A stretch of 64,000 bases of DNA. It comes from an uncultured Phascolarctobacterium sp. Lineage in GTDB: Bacteria; Bacillota; Negativicutes; Acidaminococcales; Acidaminococcaceae. Below, piece by piece: positions 50,754 through 59,151 of the stretch (within the stretch, counting starts at the first letter, position 1; each line of letters opens with the position of its first letter). The stretch lies in contig UQXH01000001.1 of the NCBI GenBank assembly GCA_900545025.1, positions 62,001 to 126,000 of the forward strand, given 5' to 3'. Below the pieces are notes generated by a model, which did no database searches, was not told the DNA's origin, and was given only the letters and a program-made list of their open reading frames with translations. The position numbers were made by a program, and so were the translations under genes.

Positions 50754-52701
50754 GCTTTTTCAGCGTATAGCAAAACAATCATTGCAGCCGCTGCCAAACC
50801 TGTCGGTTTCAGTGTGGGCAGATTCATATAGAATGCTGTCGGCTGAAGCTTCGTCAGAACCTGGACGTTGGCGTACTGATCGGGCACCGTATCAACGTGA
50901 AATCATGGACGCTTTTTCACAACATAAAATCTGGAAAGTTGTAGTTATGTCAGCATCACAGATTGGTAAATCTGATATTATGAACAATGTCATTGGCAGA
51001 TATGCTCATCTAGCGCCAGCACCAATAATGATGATTCAACCAACTATTGAGCTTGCACAGGATTACAGCAAAAGCCGTATATCTCCAATGATTAGAGATA
51101 CTAAAGCGTTAACTGCTATTTTCAGGGAAGCTAAGAGCCGTGACGGCGGTAATACTATATTGTCTAAGCTTTTCCCAGGCGGGCGCCTTATTATGGGTGG
51201 AGCAAACAGCCCGGCAGGGCTCGCCAGTAGACCAATTAAGATTTTACTTGCAGATGAGGTTGATCGTTTTCCTGACAGCGCCGGCACTGAAGGTGATCCG
51301 GTTGACTTGGCAGCTAAACGTATGACGACTTTCTGGGATAAACGCCTTGGACTTTTTTCCACTCCTACTATTGAGGGTGAAAGCCGCATTTATGAGGAAT
51401 ATCTGCAAGGAACTCAGGAAGAGTGGCAGCATGAATGTCCGAACTGCCATGAATTCCACTTAATAACTCACCGGAATATGACAACAGATCATAAGACGGT
51501 AATTGATAAAAAGGGCAAAAAACATGCAACAGTGTACAGCGTAAAATGGCGTTGTCCTGACTGTGGTTTTAGCTTTACGGAAGAACAGATGCGGCGCGCA
51601 CCGCAAAGATTTGTTGCGCAAAATGCTTCGGCGCTTACTAAAGGCGTCCGGAGCTTTTTTGTTAATTGCTGGACTTCACCATGGCTGACATGGTCAGAAG
51701 TAATGCAGGAATGGTTAGAAGCAGAGGGAGATCCGGAACGTGAAAAAGTTGTAGTGAACACGCGTTTTGGTGAGCCATATGAAAGAAAAGGTGCTTTTGA
51801 CAGTACCGATCAGTTTTTAAAGCGGCGTGAGCCCTATGGCGCTGAGCTTCCTGATGGCGTATTGATACTCACAGCAGCCGTAGACGTACAGGATAATCGT
51901 TTAGAATATGAAATCTGTGGCTGGGGTAAAGGTGAAGAATGTTGGGGTATAAAAAAAGACATAATTCTTGGAGTACCTGAAAATCCGGAAGTATGGGACG
52001 CATTAACAGAACAGCTTGACCGTGAATATCGGTTTAAAAATGGTACAGGCCTTATCGTGCCGCGTACTTTTATAGACAGCGGCGGTCATTACAGCAAAGA
52101 AGTTTATGCTTATAGCCAGCGTCGTCTTGCACGTCAATGCTTTGCCGTTAAAGGCGCATCAACGTCAGGCGTTCCGATAATCTATAAATATTCTAAAGCT
52201 AGGGTATCGCAAGGACGAACAATTCCGCTCGTTTTCATAGGTACAGACAGCGGCAAACAATATGTCATGGACAGACTATCCATTGATGTTCCCGGTCCTA
52301 AGTACTTCCATTTTCCGCTTGATAAGCAGGAAAACGAGGCGGTCAGTGAGATTTTATGGAACCGCGGCTATGATGATATTTATTTTCGCGGTCTTATTGC
52401 CGAACAGAAGGTTGCCCGTAAAAAAAACGGACGTATAGTATGGCAATGGGAAAATATCGCTAAAGATAAAAGAAATGAACCTCTTGACTTGCGTGTATAT
52501 AATCTGGCGTGCCTGCATAGCATGAATGTGGACTGGGAGAAGCTAGATGATCTGGTTAATGGTAGAAGCGTTACAGTAAAACCACAGAAAAAGGAATTAA
52601 GCGTTACAGTAAAACCACAGAAAAAGGAATTAAGGGTTACTAAAACCGCCGGAAAACGTAAGTATGGGTGCATAAAAAGAGGTTTAAGAGGTGATTTTTA
52701 G
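50734..52701 (+). CDS. Terminase large subunit (lambda GpA-like)
   Basis: About 655 residues. ATPase: VVVMSASQIGKSDIMNNVIG (Walker A variant), RPIKILLADEVDRFPDSAGT (Walker B), FSTPTIEGESRIYEEYLQGT. A CPNCHEFH...CPDCGF zinc-ribbon-like insertion and the nuclease domain with LTAAVDVQDNRLEYEICGWG and RTFIDSGGHYSKEVYAY follow, typical of GpA. The C-terminus carries two tandem copies of an 11-residue unit VTVKPQKKEL(S/R). ATG 50734 is favoured over GTG 50725. Confidence 0.92.
   Translation: MHQKTIKLFQRIAKQSLQPLPNLSVSVWADSYRMLSAEASSEPGRWRTDRAPYQREIMDAFSQHKIWKVVVMSASQIGKSDIMNNVIGRYAHLAPAPIMMIQPTIELAQDYSKSRISPMIRDTKALTAIFREAKSRDGGNTILSKLFPGGRLIMGGANSPAGLASRPIKILLADEVDRFPDSAGTEGDPVDLAAKRMTTFWDKRLGLFSTPTIEGESRIYEEYLQGTQEEWQHECPNCHEFHLITHRNMTTDHKTVIDKKGKKHATVYSVKWRCPDCGFSFTEEQMRRAPQRFVAQNASALTKGVRSFFVNCWTSPWLTWSEVMQEWLEAEGDPEREKVVVNTRFGEPYERKGAFDSTDQFLKRREPYGAELPDGVLILTAAVDVQDNRLEYEICGWGKGEECWGIKKDIILGVPENPEVWDALTEQLDREYRFKNGTGLIVPRTFIDSGGHYSKEVYAYSQRRLARQCFAVKGASTSGVPIIYKYSKARVSQGRTIPLVFIGTDSGKQYVMDRLSIDVPGPKYFHFPLDKQENEAVSEILWNRGYDDIYFRGLIAEQKVARKKNGRIVWQWENIAKDKRNEPLDLRVYNLACLHSMNVDWEKLDDLVNGRSVTVKPQKKELSVTVKPQKKELRVTKTAGKRKYGCIKRGLRGDF
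52567..52632 (+). repeat. 33-nt tandem duplication in the terminase large subunit gene
   Basis: 52567-52599 and 52600-52632 are identical, in frame, each encoding one copy of a basic 11-residue unit beginning SVTVKPQKKEL. Confidence 0.9.
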
Positions 52702-52925
52702 TGGCAAATGAGATGTTAAACGCCAGATTAATGCAATATTTAGAGGCTGAAAAAGCTATTTTAATCACTGGGCAAAGCTATAAAATCGGAAATCGAACAT
52801 TAACCAGAGCGGATTTATCTGAAATACGAGACGCAATTAATCATCTTTTGGCTGCTGGAGCTACCTTAGATGGCAGTCAAAACGGACCTCGTAAACGCGC
52901 TTTGCAGGTTATTATGCGGGATTGA
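52701..52925 (+). CDS. Small head-joining-type protein (DUF6148/gpW-like)
   Basis: 74 residues: ARLMQYLEAEKAILITGQSY, KIGNRTLTRADLSEIRDAIN and a basic helical end. Size, fold pattern and place between large terminase and portal match lambda gpW-type connector proteins. GTG start at 52701 overlaps the terminase stop. Confidence 0.75.
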   Translation: MANEMLNARLMQYLEAEKAILITGQSYKIGNRTLTRADLSEIRDAINHLLAAGATLDGSQNGPRKRALQVIMRD

Positions 52926-52937
52926 GGTGGTTAACAA

Positions 52938-54551
52938 ATGAAAAAACGTAAGAAAACATATCCGGCACGAGCGCGGCACCCTACCAATAGTGGAATACCG
53001 CGTATTATTAACAGCGGCTACAGTGAAGGAGGGGCAAGTAGAACACGAACTGCTTTGAAAGGTTATTATCCGCTAAAATCCAGTACAAAAGCAGATGTAG
53101 ATGTTAATTTGCCTCTTCTGCGTAGCCGCAGTACAGATTTGTACTATAATTCGGCAGTTGGCGCCGGCGCTATTAATAGCAGTCGCAATAACGTTATTGG
53201 TGCTGGGTTGCGTGTATCGCCGAAAATAGACTATAAGCTGTTAGGATTTACTGCAGAACAGGCGAAAGAATGGCAGCGTAAAACATTACGGGAATTTAAC
53301 CTTTGGGCAGAGAGCAAAGCCTGTGATCTTTATCGTAAAAATAATTTTTATGATATGCAGGATATTGTGTATTTGTCATATCTTATTGATGGTGATGCCT
53401 GGGCGGCAATTAAATACAGAAAACCTCTGCCGACTTGCCCATACTGCACACGAATCCAGCTATTTGAAGCGAGTCGCGTGTGTAATCCCGATGCCTCTAC
53501 TGTTTATGGTACAGCTTCACCCTGGGCCGTTGAAACTATTAACCCGAAAACCGGTAATCGTATAATCAGCGGCGTTGAAATTGATCAAGATGGAGCCGTT
53601 GTAGCATATTGGATTGCAAACCGAGTACCATTCGACTTAACTAATCCGGCCGGAAAACTGGACTGGGTAAGAGTAGAAGCCTATGGCAAACGAAGTGGCC
53701 GGCAAAACGTGCTGCAGATATCTCACGAGGAACGTCCGGAACAGTACCGTGGTGTACCATACATCGCGCCGGCAATCGAAGTTTTAAAACAAGTAAGCAG
53801 CTATACATCAGCTGAGTTAACTGCGGCAATTGTAAAATCCTATTTTACTCTGTTTTTTACATCAAAAAACAACGGAAGTACTAGCAGCCTGGATGATGTA
53901 CTGAGTAGCACTTATGCTCCACATGAAAGAGTAGCGCCGGAAGATTTGGACGGTATTGAGGTTGGCGCAGGTACGCTTAATCTTTTGCCAGAAGGCATAG
54001 ATGTTAAAGCTATTGATGGCAGCCGCAATTTGTCTACATTTGAGCCGTTTGTCAATAATCTGATCTGTCAGATTGGCGCATCATTAGGTATACCGTCTGA
54101 GGTATTGCTTAGTCGCTTTCAGTCTTCGTATTCTGCAGCACGTGCTGCTTTATTGCAGGCCGCTGCAGTATTTAGGACAAGACGTACCTGGTTTGCTAGG
54201 GATTTTTGCCAGCCCGTATATGAAAGCTGGCTTGCTGAAGCGGTAGCAATTGGAAGAGTAAAGGCACCAGGTTTTGGTAGCGATCCTGTTATTACAAAAG
54301 CCTGGTCTGGCGCTGATTGGTTTGGTCCTGTTATGGGCCTGCTTGATCCGGTTAAGGAAGTTAACGGTGCTGCATTGCGCATTAAATACGGGTTCTCTAC
54401 AGCTGAGAGAGAGGCAGCAGAGCTTATGGGTACTGACTTTGACAGTAATGTCGATCAGATTTCTATCGAACACGGCACTTGGGATGCTAAAGGTATAGAA
54501 GTTCCGAAAGCGGATAAAACAGGGGGTGAAAGAACAAACGATGAAGGATAG
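52938..54551 (+). CDS. Portal protein (lambda GpB-like)
   Basis: 537 residues; forms the dodecameric ring through which DNA is packed. Features: TDLYYNSAVGAGAINSSRNN and VIGAGLRVSPKIDY in the N-terminal region, YLIDGDAWAAIKYR, GVPYIAPAIEVLKQVSSYTS, and LICQIGASLGIPSEVLLSRF with SYSAARAALLQAAAVFRTRR in the crown/stem region. All match the lambda-family portal. Start ATG 52938 behind GAGGTGG. The next gene starts inside its 3' end. Confidence 0.92.
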   Translation: MKKRKKTYPARARHPTNSGIPRIINSGYSEGGASRTRTALKGYYPLKSSTKADVDVNLPLLRSRSTDLYYNSAVGAGAINSSRNNVIGAGLRVSPKIDYKLLGFTAEQAKEWQRKTLREFNLWAESKACDLYRKNNFYDMQDIVYLSYLIDGDAWAAIKYRKPLPTCPYCTRIQLFEASRVCNPDASTVYGTASPWAVETINPKTGNRIISGVEIDQDGAVVAYWIANRVPFDLTNPAGKLDWVRVEAYGKRSGRQNVLQISHEERPEQYRGVPYIAPAIEVLKQVSSYTSAELTAAIVKSYFTLFFTSKNNGSTSSLDDVLSSTYAPHERVAPEDLDGIEVGAGTLNLLPEGIDVKAIDGSRNLSTFEPFVNNLICQIGASLGIPSEVLLSRFQSSYSAARAALLQAAAVFRTRRTWFARDFCQPVYESWLAEAVAIGRVKAPGFGSDPVITKAWSGADWFGPVMGLLDPVKEVNGAALRIKYGFSTAEREAAELMGTDFDSNVDQISIEHGTWDAKGIEVPKADKTGGERTNDEG

Positions 54552-55674
54552 GTTTTGGCAGATTAAAAACCAGGTAAACGGCAGTGGGGAAATCCTTTTA
54601 TATGGCCCTATTGCCAGCAGCCGCAGTTGGTTTAATGATACGGTAACACCGCAGGAATTTGCGAGAGATTTGGAAAACCTGAACGGTAAAGATGTTACTG
54701 TACGTATCAATTCTGGTGGCGGTGATGTTTTTGCTGCACACGCTATTCATAACCAGCTTGTAGCTTATAAGGGCAGGGTAACGGTCATTATTGACGGACT
54801 TGCAGCGTCAGCAGCAACGATAGTCGCTATGGCCGGACAAAAAATCATTATGCCAAGTAACAGTATGATGATGATTCACAATCCGGCTATCGGTATGGAT
54901 GATTACTATACTGCAGAAGACCTGCAAAAATATGTAGATGCACTGACAGCTATAAAAGGCAGTATAGTTGCCGCATATAAAAAACGCTGCAAACTTTCAT
55001 CTGAAGAACTGGAAATCCTTATGGATGCAGAAACATGGATGGGTGCGCAAGAATGCCTGGATAAAGGCTTTGCTGATGAAATAAACGGCAGTATTGAAAC
55101 TGTTTTAAACGGTAATACGCTCATTATCAATTCTGCAAAGTATGATCTTACCGCATATAAGAATGCAGCAAGTATAAAAAATTGTATCAACGAAAAGGAG
55201 AAGAACATGAGTAAACTGGAAGAAATCTTGGATTCTTTGGGATTGAAAATTGTTGACAGTCCTAAAGCACAAAATACTACAGTACAGGTTGCGACACCAG
55301 TAAGTCCGCAGCCGACAGATAATTCTGCAGCTATTGAGGCAGCTGTTGTAGCAGAGCGTCAGCGTATTGTTGATCTTGAAGCTTTAGACAGCGGTGATAA
55401 TGCTGCAGTTAAGGCAATTATTAATCAGGCTAAAGCTGATGGTAAAACAGTTGCAGAGGTTCAGCCATATATCGATGCTGTGAAAACTGTACCGGCAGCA
55501 CAGAATGCTGCTCAGAGGGCTGTAGCTGATATGATTGCAGATAATAAAGACAGCGGCGCAGATGGTATTGCAAGTGGTGCTACCGATGATGCAGCTCTGG
55601 AAAAGGCTGCTGATGCAAAAGCCATGGATAACATGGTCGAAATCATGAATAAAAAATTTGGAGGTGTGAAATAA
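54541..55674 (+). CDS. ClpP-type prohead protease with C-terminal scaffold region
   Basis: 377 residues. An S14/ClpP-like protease domain (~1-205) with INSGGGDVFAAHAIHNQLVA, catalytic Ser90 in DGLAASAATIVAMAG and His113 in MMMIHNPAIGMDD. After residue ~222 the protein is acidic and helical (KLEEILDSLGLKIVDS, AAVVAERQRIVDLEALDSGD), typical of scaffold. ATG 54541 behind AGGGGGTG; GTG 54526 is possible. The scaffold part has its own start, annotated separately, recalling lambda C/Nu3. Confidence 0.87.
   Translation: MKDRFWQIKNQVNGSGEILLYGPIASSRSWFNDTVTPQEFARDLENLNGKDVTVRINSGGGDVFAAHAIHNQLVAYKGRVTVIIDGLAASAATIVAMAGQKIIMPSNSMMMIHNPAIGMDDYYTAEDLQKYVDALTAIKGSIVAAYKKRCKLSSEELEILMDAETWMGAQECLDKGFADEINGSIETVLNGNTLIINSAKYDLTAYKNAASIKNCINEKEKNMSKLEEILDSLGLKIVDSPKAQNTTVQVATPVSPQPTDNSAAIEAAVVAERQRIVDLEALDSGDNAAVKAIINQAKADGKTVAEVQPYIDAVKTVPAAQNAAQRAVADMIADNKDSGADGIASGATDDAALEKAADAKAMDNMVEIMNKKFGGVK
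55207..55674 (+). CDS. Nested scaffold protein (Nu3-like), internal in-frame start
   Basis: ATG 55207, in the protease frame, is preceded by AAGGAG with six bases between, an ideal ribosome site inside a coding region. It would yield 155 residues: MSKLEEILDSLGLKIVDSPK, a Pro/Thr linker, and helical EAAVVAERQRIVDLEALDSG through a C-terminal MDNMVEIMNKKFGG. Same frame and stop as the protease. The arrangement is that of lambda C and Nu3, where the short product is the scaffold. Expression is inferred from the site only. Confidence 0.7.
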   Translation: MSKLEEILDSLGLKIVDSPKAQNTTVQVATPVSPQPTDNSAAIEAAVVAERQRIVDLEALDSGDNAAVKAIINQAKADGKTVAEVQPYIDAVKTVPAAQNAAQRAVADMIADNKDSGADGIASGATDDAALEKAADAKAMDNMVEIMNKKFGGVK

Positions 55675-56051
55675 TGGCATATGTTGAAGATGTTCAAGGC
55701 GTACACTATGAAGAACTTATTGGCAGTACCGCAGTAACTCCGTTACTTAAAAATGGTACTCTGTCCGGAGTAGCTTCCCAAAATGTTGTGAAAAAAGGTA
55801 CCTTGCTTGCTATTGATGCCGCTAGTAAGAAATACATCGTTGCAGCTAAAGCCGGCGACAGTGTTCCTACAGCATGCGCAATCCTGGCTAAGGAAGTTAC
55901 TCAAGGAAGCGGTTCTGATGATATCACAGTAACTGTATATACTCGCGGTATGTTTAATCGCGAGAAGCTGGTAGCAGCCAGTGAAGACACCGTTGATGCC
56001 CATGAAGAAGAACTGCGAGATGTAGGTATTTATCTTACCAGTGTAAAATAA
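55674..56051 (+). CDS. Head decoration protein (lambda gpD-like)
   Basis: 125 residues, beta-rich: EELIGSTAVTPLLKNGTLSG, VVKKGTLLAIDAASKKYIVA, DITVTVYTRGMFNREKL. Size and place between scaffold/protease and major capsid match proteins that stabilise expanded heads. Start overlaps the protease stop by one base. Confidence 0.83.
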   Translation: MAYVEDVQGVHYEELIGSTAVTPLLKNGTLSGVASQNVVKKGTLLAIDAASKKYIVAAKAGDSVPTACAILAKEVTQGSGSDDITVTVYTRGMFNREKLVAASEDTVDAHEEELRDVGIYLTSVK

Positions 56052-56064
56052 GGAGGAACAAATA

Positions 56065-57126
56065 ATGGCATTTAATTATGACGATACCAGAACACTTTTA
56101 GGCGTTGTTGATCGCAGTATGAAGCCGACTACTACGCTGATTGATACATTTTTTCCGGAGATTCGTACCTTCGTTACTGAAACAGTAGAAATGGAATACC
56201 GTAAAGGGGCACGTAAAATGGCGCCCTATGTTGTTCCTGGTACTAAAGGTGTTAACCTGGCACGTACCGGCAGCAATATTCGTACCTATAAAGCACCTTT
56301 GGTGAAACCTAAACGCATAATTGAAGCTTCTGACCTTATGCGTCGTAGCTTCGGCGAAACGGTTTACAGCCAACGTACTCCGGAAGAACGTGCTCAAGAA
56401 CTGCGCGCCCGCGACATGGCAGAATTGATTGAAAGCTGTGTGCGCCGCGAAGAATGGATGGCAGCTCAAGTACTTTTGACTGGCAGCTGCAAAATTGAAG
56501 GGTATGCGGATGATGGCGCTACAAAAGTAATTGATACTGTTACTTTTGACGGCTTCGACAATAAAATTACTATCAGCGGCGGTGGTACTACCTGGGATAA
56601 CGTATCCACGGCTAAACCTTATGATGATATGGGCGATGCTTCTCAAATGATTCGCCGTAACGCAGGTCGTATTCCTACTGTGGCAATTTGTGCTGCTAAT
56701 GTTTCCGAATATTTGATTAATAACGAACAGCTGCGTCAATACATGCTTGTACCTAGCCGAGATAACATGGCTATGATGAGCATTCAACCTCGCTTGGTGC
56801 GTCCGGATCTGATGCGTGTAGGTTACATTTCTGCACTGAATCTTGACATCTATGCATATGATGGCGGGTATGAGAATGAAAGCGGCGAATTTACCCCATA
56901 TATTCCTGATGATCACATGATTATCGGTATTCCTGGCAGAGGCAAGCGCCTCTATGGTGCAGTAACACAGCTTGAGCCGGACCGCCAATATCATACTTTT
57001 GAAGGTCAATATGTACCGAAAGTTACTATCGATCTTGAAAGCGATACATCTAGTCTGGCAATCAGCAGCCGTTGTGTTGTATGCCCTGAATTCCTGGATG
57101 ACTGGGCTGTACTGAAAGTAAAATAA
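56065..57126 (+). CDS. Major capsid protein (lambda GpE-like)
   Basis: 353 residues. Lambda-type capsid features: TLIDTFFPEIRTFVTETVEM, AARDMAELIES-type central helix (LRARDMAELIESCVRREEWM), AQVLLTGSCKIEGYADDG, and the C-terminal DHMIIGIPGRGKRLYGAVTQ with SSRCVVCPEFLDDWAVLKVK. Strong AAGGAGG site. Likely the most abundant virion protein. Confidence 0.92.
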   Translation: MAFNYDDTRTLLGVVDRSMKPTTTLIDTFFPEIRTFVTETVEMEYRKGARKMAPYVVPGTKGVNLARTGSNIRTYKAPLVKPKRIIEASDLMRRSFGETVYSQRTPEERAQELRARDMAELIESCVRREEWMAAQVLLTGSCKIEGYADDGATKVIDTVTFDGFDNKITISGGGTTWDNVSTAKPYDDMGDASQMIRRNAGRIPTVAICAANVSEYLINNEQLRQYMLVPSRDNMAMMSIQPRLVRPDLMRVGYISALNLDIYAYDGGYENESGEFTPYIPDDHMIIGIPGRGKRLYGAVTQLEPDRQYHTFEGQYVPKVTIDLESDTSSLAISSRCVVCPEFLDDWAVLKVK

Positions 57127-57140
57127 GGGGGAAGTAAACC

Positions 57141-57518
57141 GTGAATATTCGTGTGAAAAAGTTTAAACTGCGTTACGCAGGCGAAACATTTGGTGCCGGC
57201 ACTGTTCTGGATATCCCGGATACAGAAGCAAAAGCCCTGATTAAAAATGATCCTGACTGCTATGAAATCGTTCCTGATACTCCCGAAATGGCGAAAATCA
57301 AAGCTAATATTTTGGTGAAAGATAATGAAACCGGAGAAGAAGGTTTTAACCTTGACGGTATGACCGTTGCGCAGCTGAAAGATTTTGCCAAAGAAAACGG
57401 TATCGATATCGGTGATGCTACTAAAAAGCAAGACATTGTTGCTGCCATTATGGCTGCTGCAGAACCGGATGAATCCGAAGGCCTTCCGCCTATTGATGCT
57501 GCCAGTACAGTAAAATGA
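57141..57518 (+). CDS. Head-completion-region protein with SAP/HeH-like motif
   Basis: 125 residues. N-terminal half KKFKLRYAGETFGAGTVLDI is beta-rich; the C-terminal half has a helix-extended-helix, LDGMTVAQLKDFAKENGIDI then GDATKKQDIVAAIMAA, which is a SAP/HeH-type DNA-contact motif. Common after capsid genes. GTG 57141 behind GGGGGAAG. Overlaps the next start by four bases. Confidence 0.6.
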   Translation: MNIRVKKFKLRYAGETFGAGTVLDIPDTEAKALIKNDPDCYEIVPDTPEMAKIKANILVKDNETGEEGFNLDGMTVAQLKDFAKENGIDIGDATKKQDIVAAIMAAAEPDESEGLPPIDAASTVK

Positions 57519-57844
57519 GGACATTTAAAGAGCAAATAGCCGCAGATAATGCGGCTATTTTCATTAATGCGCTGGAATTTGCTGAAGAGCATAACTTAAA
57601 TGGCAGTATATGTAATGCTATTTTACAGGATATCTCTGTTGCAGATGATGTTACAGCAAAAAGTGGTATTGCATATGCAGGTATATATGGTAGTAGGCTG
57701 CAGGTAAACTGCTTAAAATCTGATCTACCGGAAAGCCCTGTTAGCGGTAATGGCTTTGAACTGGATGGTAAGCTTTACTTAGTAGAGAGCTGCGCCGATG
57801 ATATGGGAATATTAACTATTCAGTTGGTGGCTAATGAGAGATGA
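57515..57844 (+). CDS. Head-tail joining-type protein
   Basis: 109 residues, unrecognised by motif: FINALEFAEEHNLNGSICNA at the N-terminus and a beta-rich C-terminal half (ELDGKLYLVESCADDMGILT). Length, fold pattern and position after the capsid suit a head-tail adaptor such as lambda FII. Both ends overlap neighbours by four bases. Confidence 0.55.
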   Translation: MRTFKEQIAADNAAIFINALEFAEEHNLNGSICNAILQDISVADDVTAKSGIAYAGIYGSRLQVNCLKSDLPESPVSGNGFELDGKLYLVESCADDMGILTIQLVANER

Positions 57845-58443
57845 TTAAGCTAACTCTTGATGTCGATAAGGTGCGCTTAGCAGAAAATCTGTTAGCTGAC
57901 AGTCCTAAGCAGCTACGTATTGCCGCATCTCAAGCTATTAACAGAACGATAACAACGATCAGATCTAAGGCATCGGTCATCATTAGGGAACGTTACACCA
58001 TAGCAGCAAAAAATATTAAGCCGGCAATAAACATAAAGCGCGCAATGAAGAGCAGTTTAGAAGGCGCAGTGATTGGCAGGAGTTCACCTTTACCATTATC
58101 TGCTTTTAAGCTGACTCCTAATCCTGAAAAAGTAATATCCAGCTTGCGAGCTGGTAAAACAGGAATGCGTGGCAAAGTTATAAGAGTACAAGTTTTAAAA
58201 GGCAAAGGCAGCACACCTGTAAAAGGATTGTTTATCCAAAAATCGTCAAGATCTAACTATGCTGGTCCTATGCTGCGTTACTTGAAAACGGCATATCCGT
58301 TACGTATTCCTTATGGCCCAAGCATACCGCAAATGCTTGGAAATGAACTCACGATTGAAAAACTTGTTCCGCTGGCCGAAGAAACACTTAATAAGCGGTT
58401 TTTACATGAAGTAGAAATACGTTATGAGAAAGGTTTGAAATAA
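57841..58443 (+). CDS. Minor tail protein Z-like
   Basis: 200 residues resembling lambda gpZ: ASQAINRTITTIRSKASVII with RERYTIAAKNIKPAINIKRA, central SSPLPLSAFKLTPNPEK and GLFIQKSSRSNYAGPMLRYL. Basic and helical. gpZ helps tail-head connection in lambda. Overlaps both neighbours. Confidence 0.75.
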   Translation: MIKLTLDVDKVRLAENLLADSPKQLRIAASQAINRTITTIRSKASVIIRERYTIAAKNIKPAINIKRAMKSSLEGAVIGRSSPLPLSAFKLTPNPEKVISSLRAGKTGMRGKVIRVQVLKGKGSTPVKGLFIQKSSRSNYAGPMLRYLKTAYPLRIPYGPSIPQMLGNELTIEKLVPLAEETLNKRFLHEVEIRYEKGLK

Positions 58444-58904
58444 TGACCAGTATTGAACTTATGAATAATCTTGCAGAATATCTTCAGGAAGTTGTTACTG
58501 ATTACGGTACAAAACAAAAAGAAGGATATGTTCCGGTAAAAGTATATGCTGGCTGGCCGCCAGTGAGAATGACTTCTGCAGAAAAAGAAAGCTTTATTTA
58601 TGCTTTAGCCCTCAGCTGGGAGGACAAGTCTGACGACAATCTTTCTACAGCCAAAGTAGAGATAGGCTTCAGTATTTATGATGATGATAAACAGCAGGGC
58701 TGTTTTAGTCTGTATAACTTAATGGAGCATGTTCGCCAGGCATTACTTAAAAAACGGACTTTAAACGGCCGCAATCGCCTGGAATTGCCGCTTAAAAGTG
58801 ATATAAGCGACGAACAGGCTTTTCCGCAATGGCAGGGAGCTATTACCGCGATATATACAATAGGGCAACCTACAGAGGAGGAAACAGAATATGGCGAATA
58901 CTAA
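58443..58904 (+). CDS. Probable tail terminator/connector protein
   Basis: 153 residues, not firmly recognised: MTSIELMNNLAEYLQEVVTD, ALSWEDKSDDNLSTAKVEIG, EHVRQALLKKRTLNGRNRLE and a C-terminal WQGAITAIYTIGQPTEEET. The pattern of a small alpha-beta protein after gpZ suits gpU-like terminators. Start overlaps the gpZ stop by one base. Confidence 0.55.
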   Translation: MTSIELMNNLAEYLQEVVTDYGTKQKEGYVPVKVYAGWPPVRMTSAEKESFIYALALSWEDKSDDNLSTAKVEIGFSIYDDDKQQGCFSLYNLMEHVRQALLKKRTLNGRNRLELPLKSDISDEQAFPQWQGAITAIYTIGQPTEEETEYGEY

Positions 58905-59148
58905 AAAGCGTACTGCAGAAAAACCGCAGCGCTTAATTTATATCGGCCCGACTTTGAAGGGTTTTAAATTGGTTAAATACCAGGTATTCATTGGCGGATA
59001 TCCGACGCATATCACAGATGTGTATGAAGCGTGTCCGCAAATTAAACGTTTATTTGTGCCGGTAGCTGAACTTACCAAAGCAGAAGCAGAAGTAAAGACT
59101 TCCGGTACTCCGCTTAACAAATACTATAAAATGGTACAGGAGGTGTAA
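58891..59148 (+). CDS. Small hypothetical tail-region protein
   Basis: 85 residues, basic: RLIYIGPTLKGFKLVKYQVF, DVYEACPQIKRLFVPVAELT. Often found just before contractile sheath genes in Firmicutes phages. Function unknown. Behind GAGGAGG. Confidence 0.6.
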   Translation: MANTKKRTAEKPQRLIYIGPTLKGFKLVKYQVFIGGYPTHITDVYEACPQIKRLFVPVAELTKAEAEVKTSGTPLNKYYKMVQEV

Positions 59149-59151
59149 GAA

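Noticed and set aside
56098..57009. A 303-residue minus-strand open frame under the major capsid gene
   Set aside because: It is a frame shadow of the conserved capsid gene; Cys/His/Asn-rich composition without motif.
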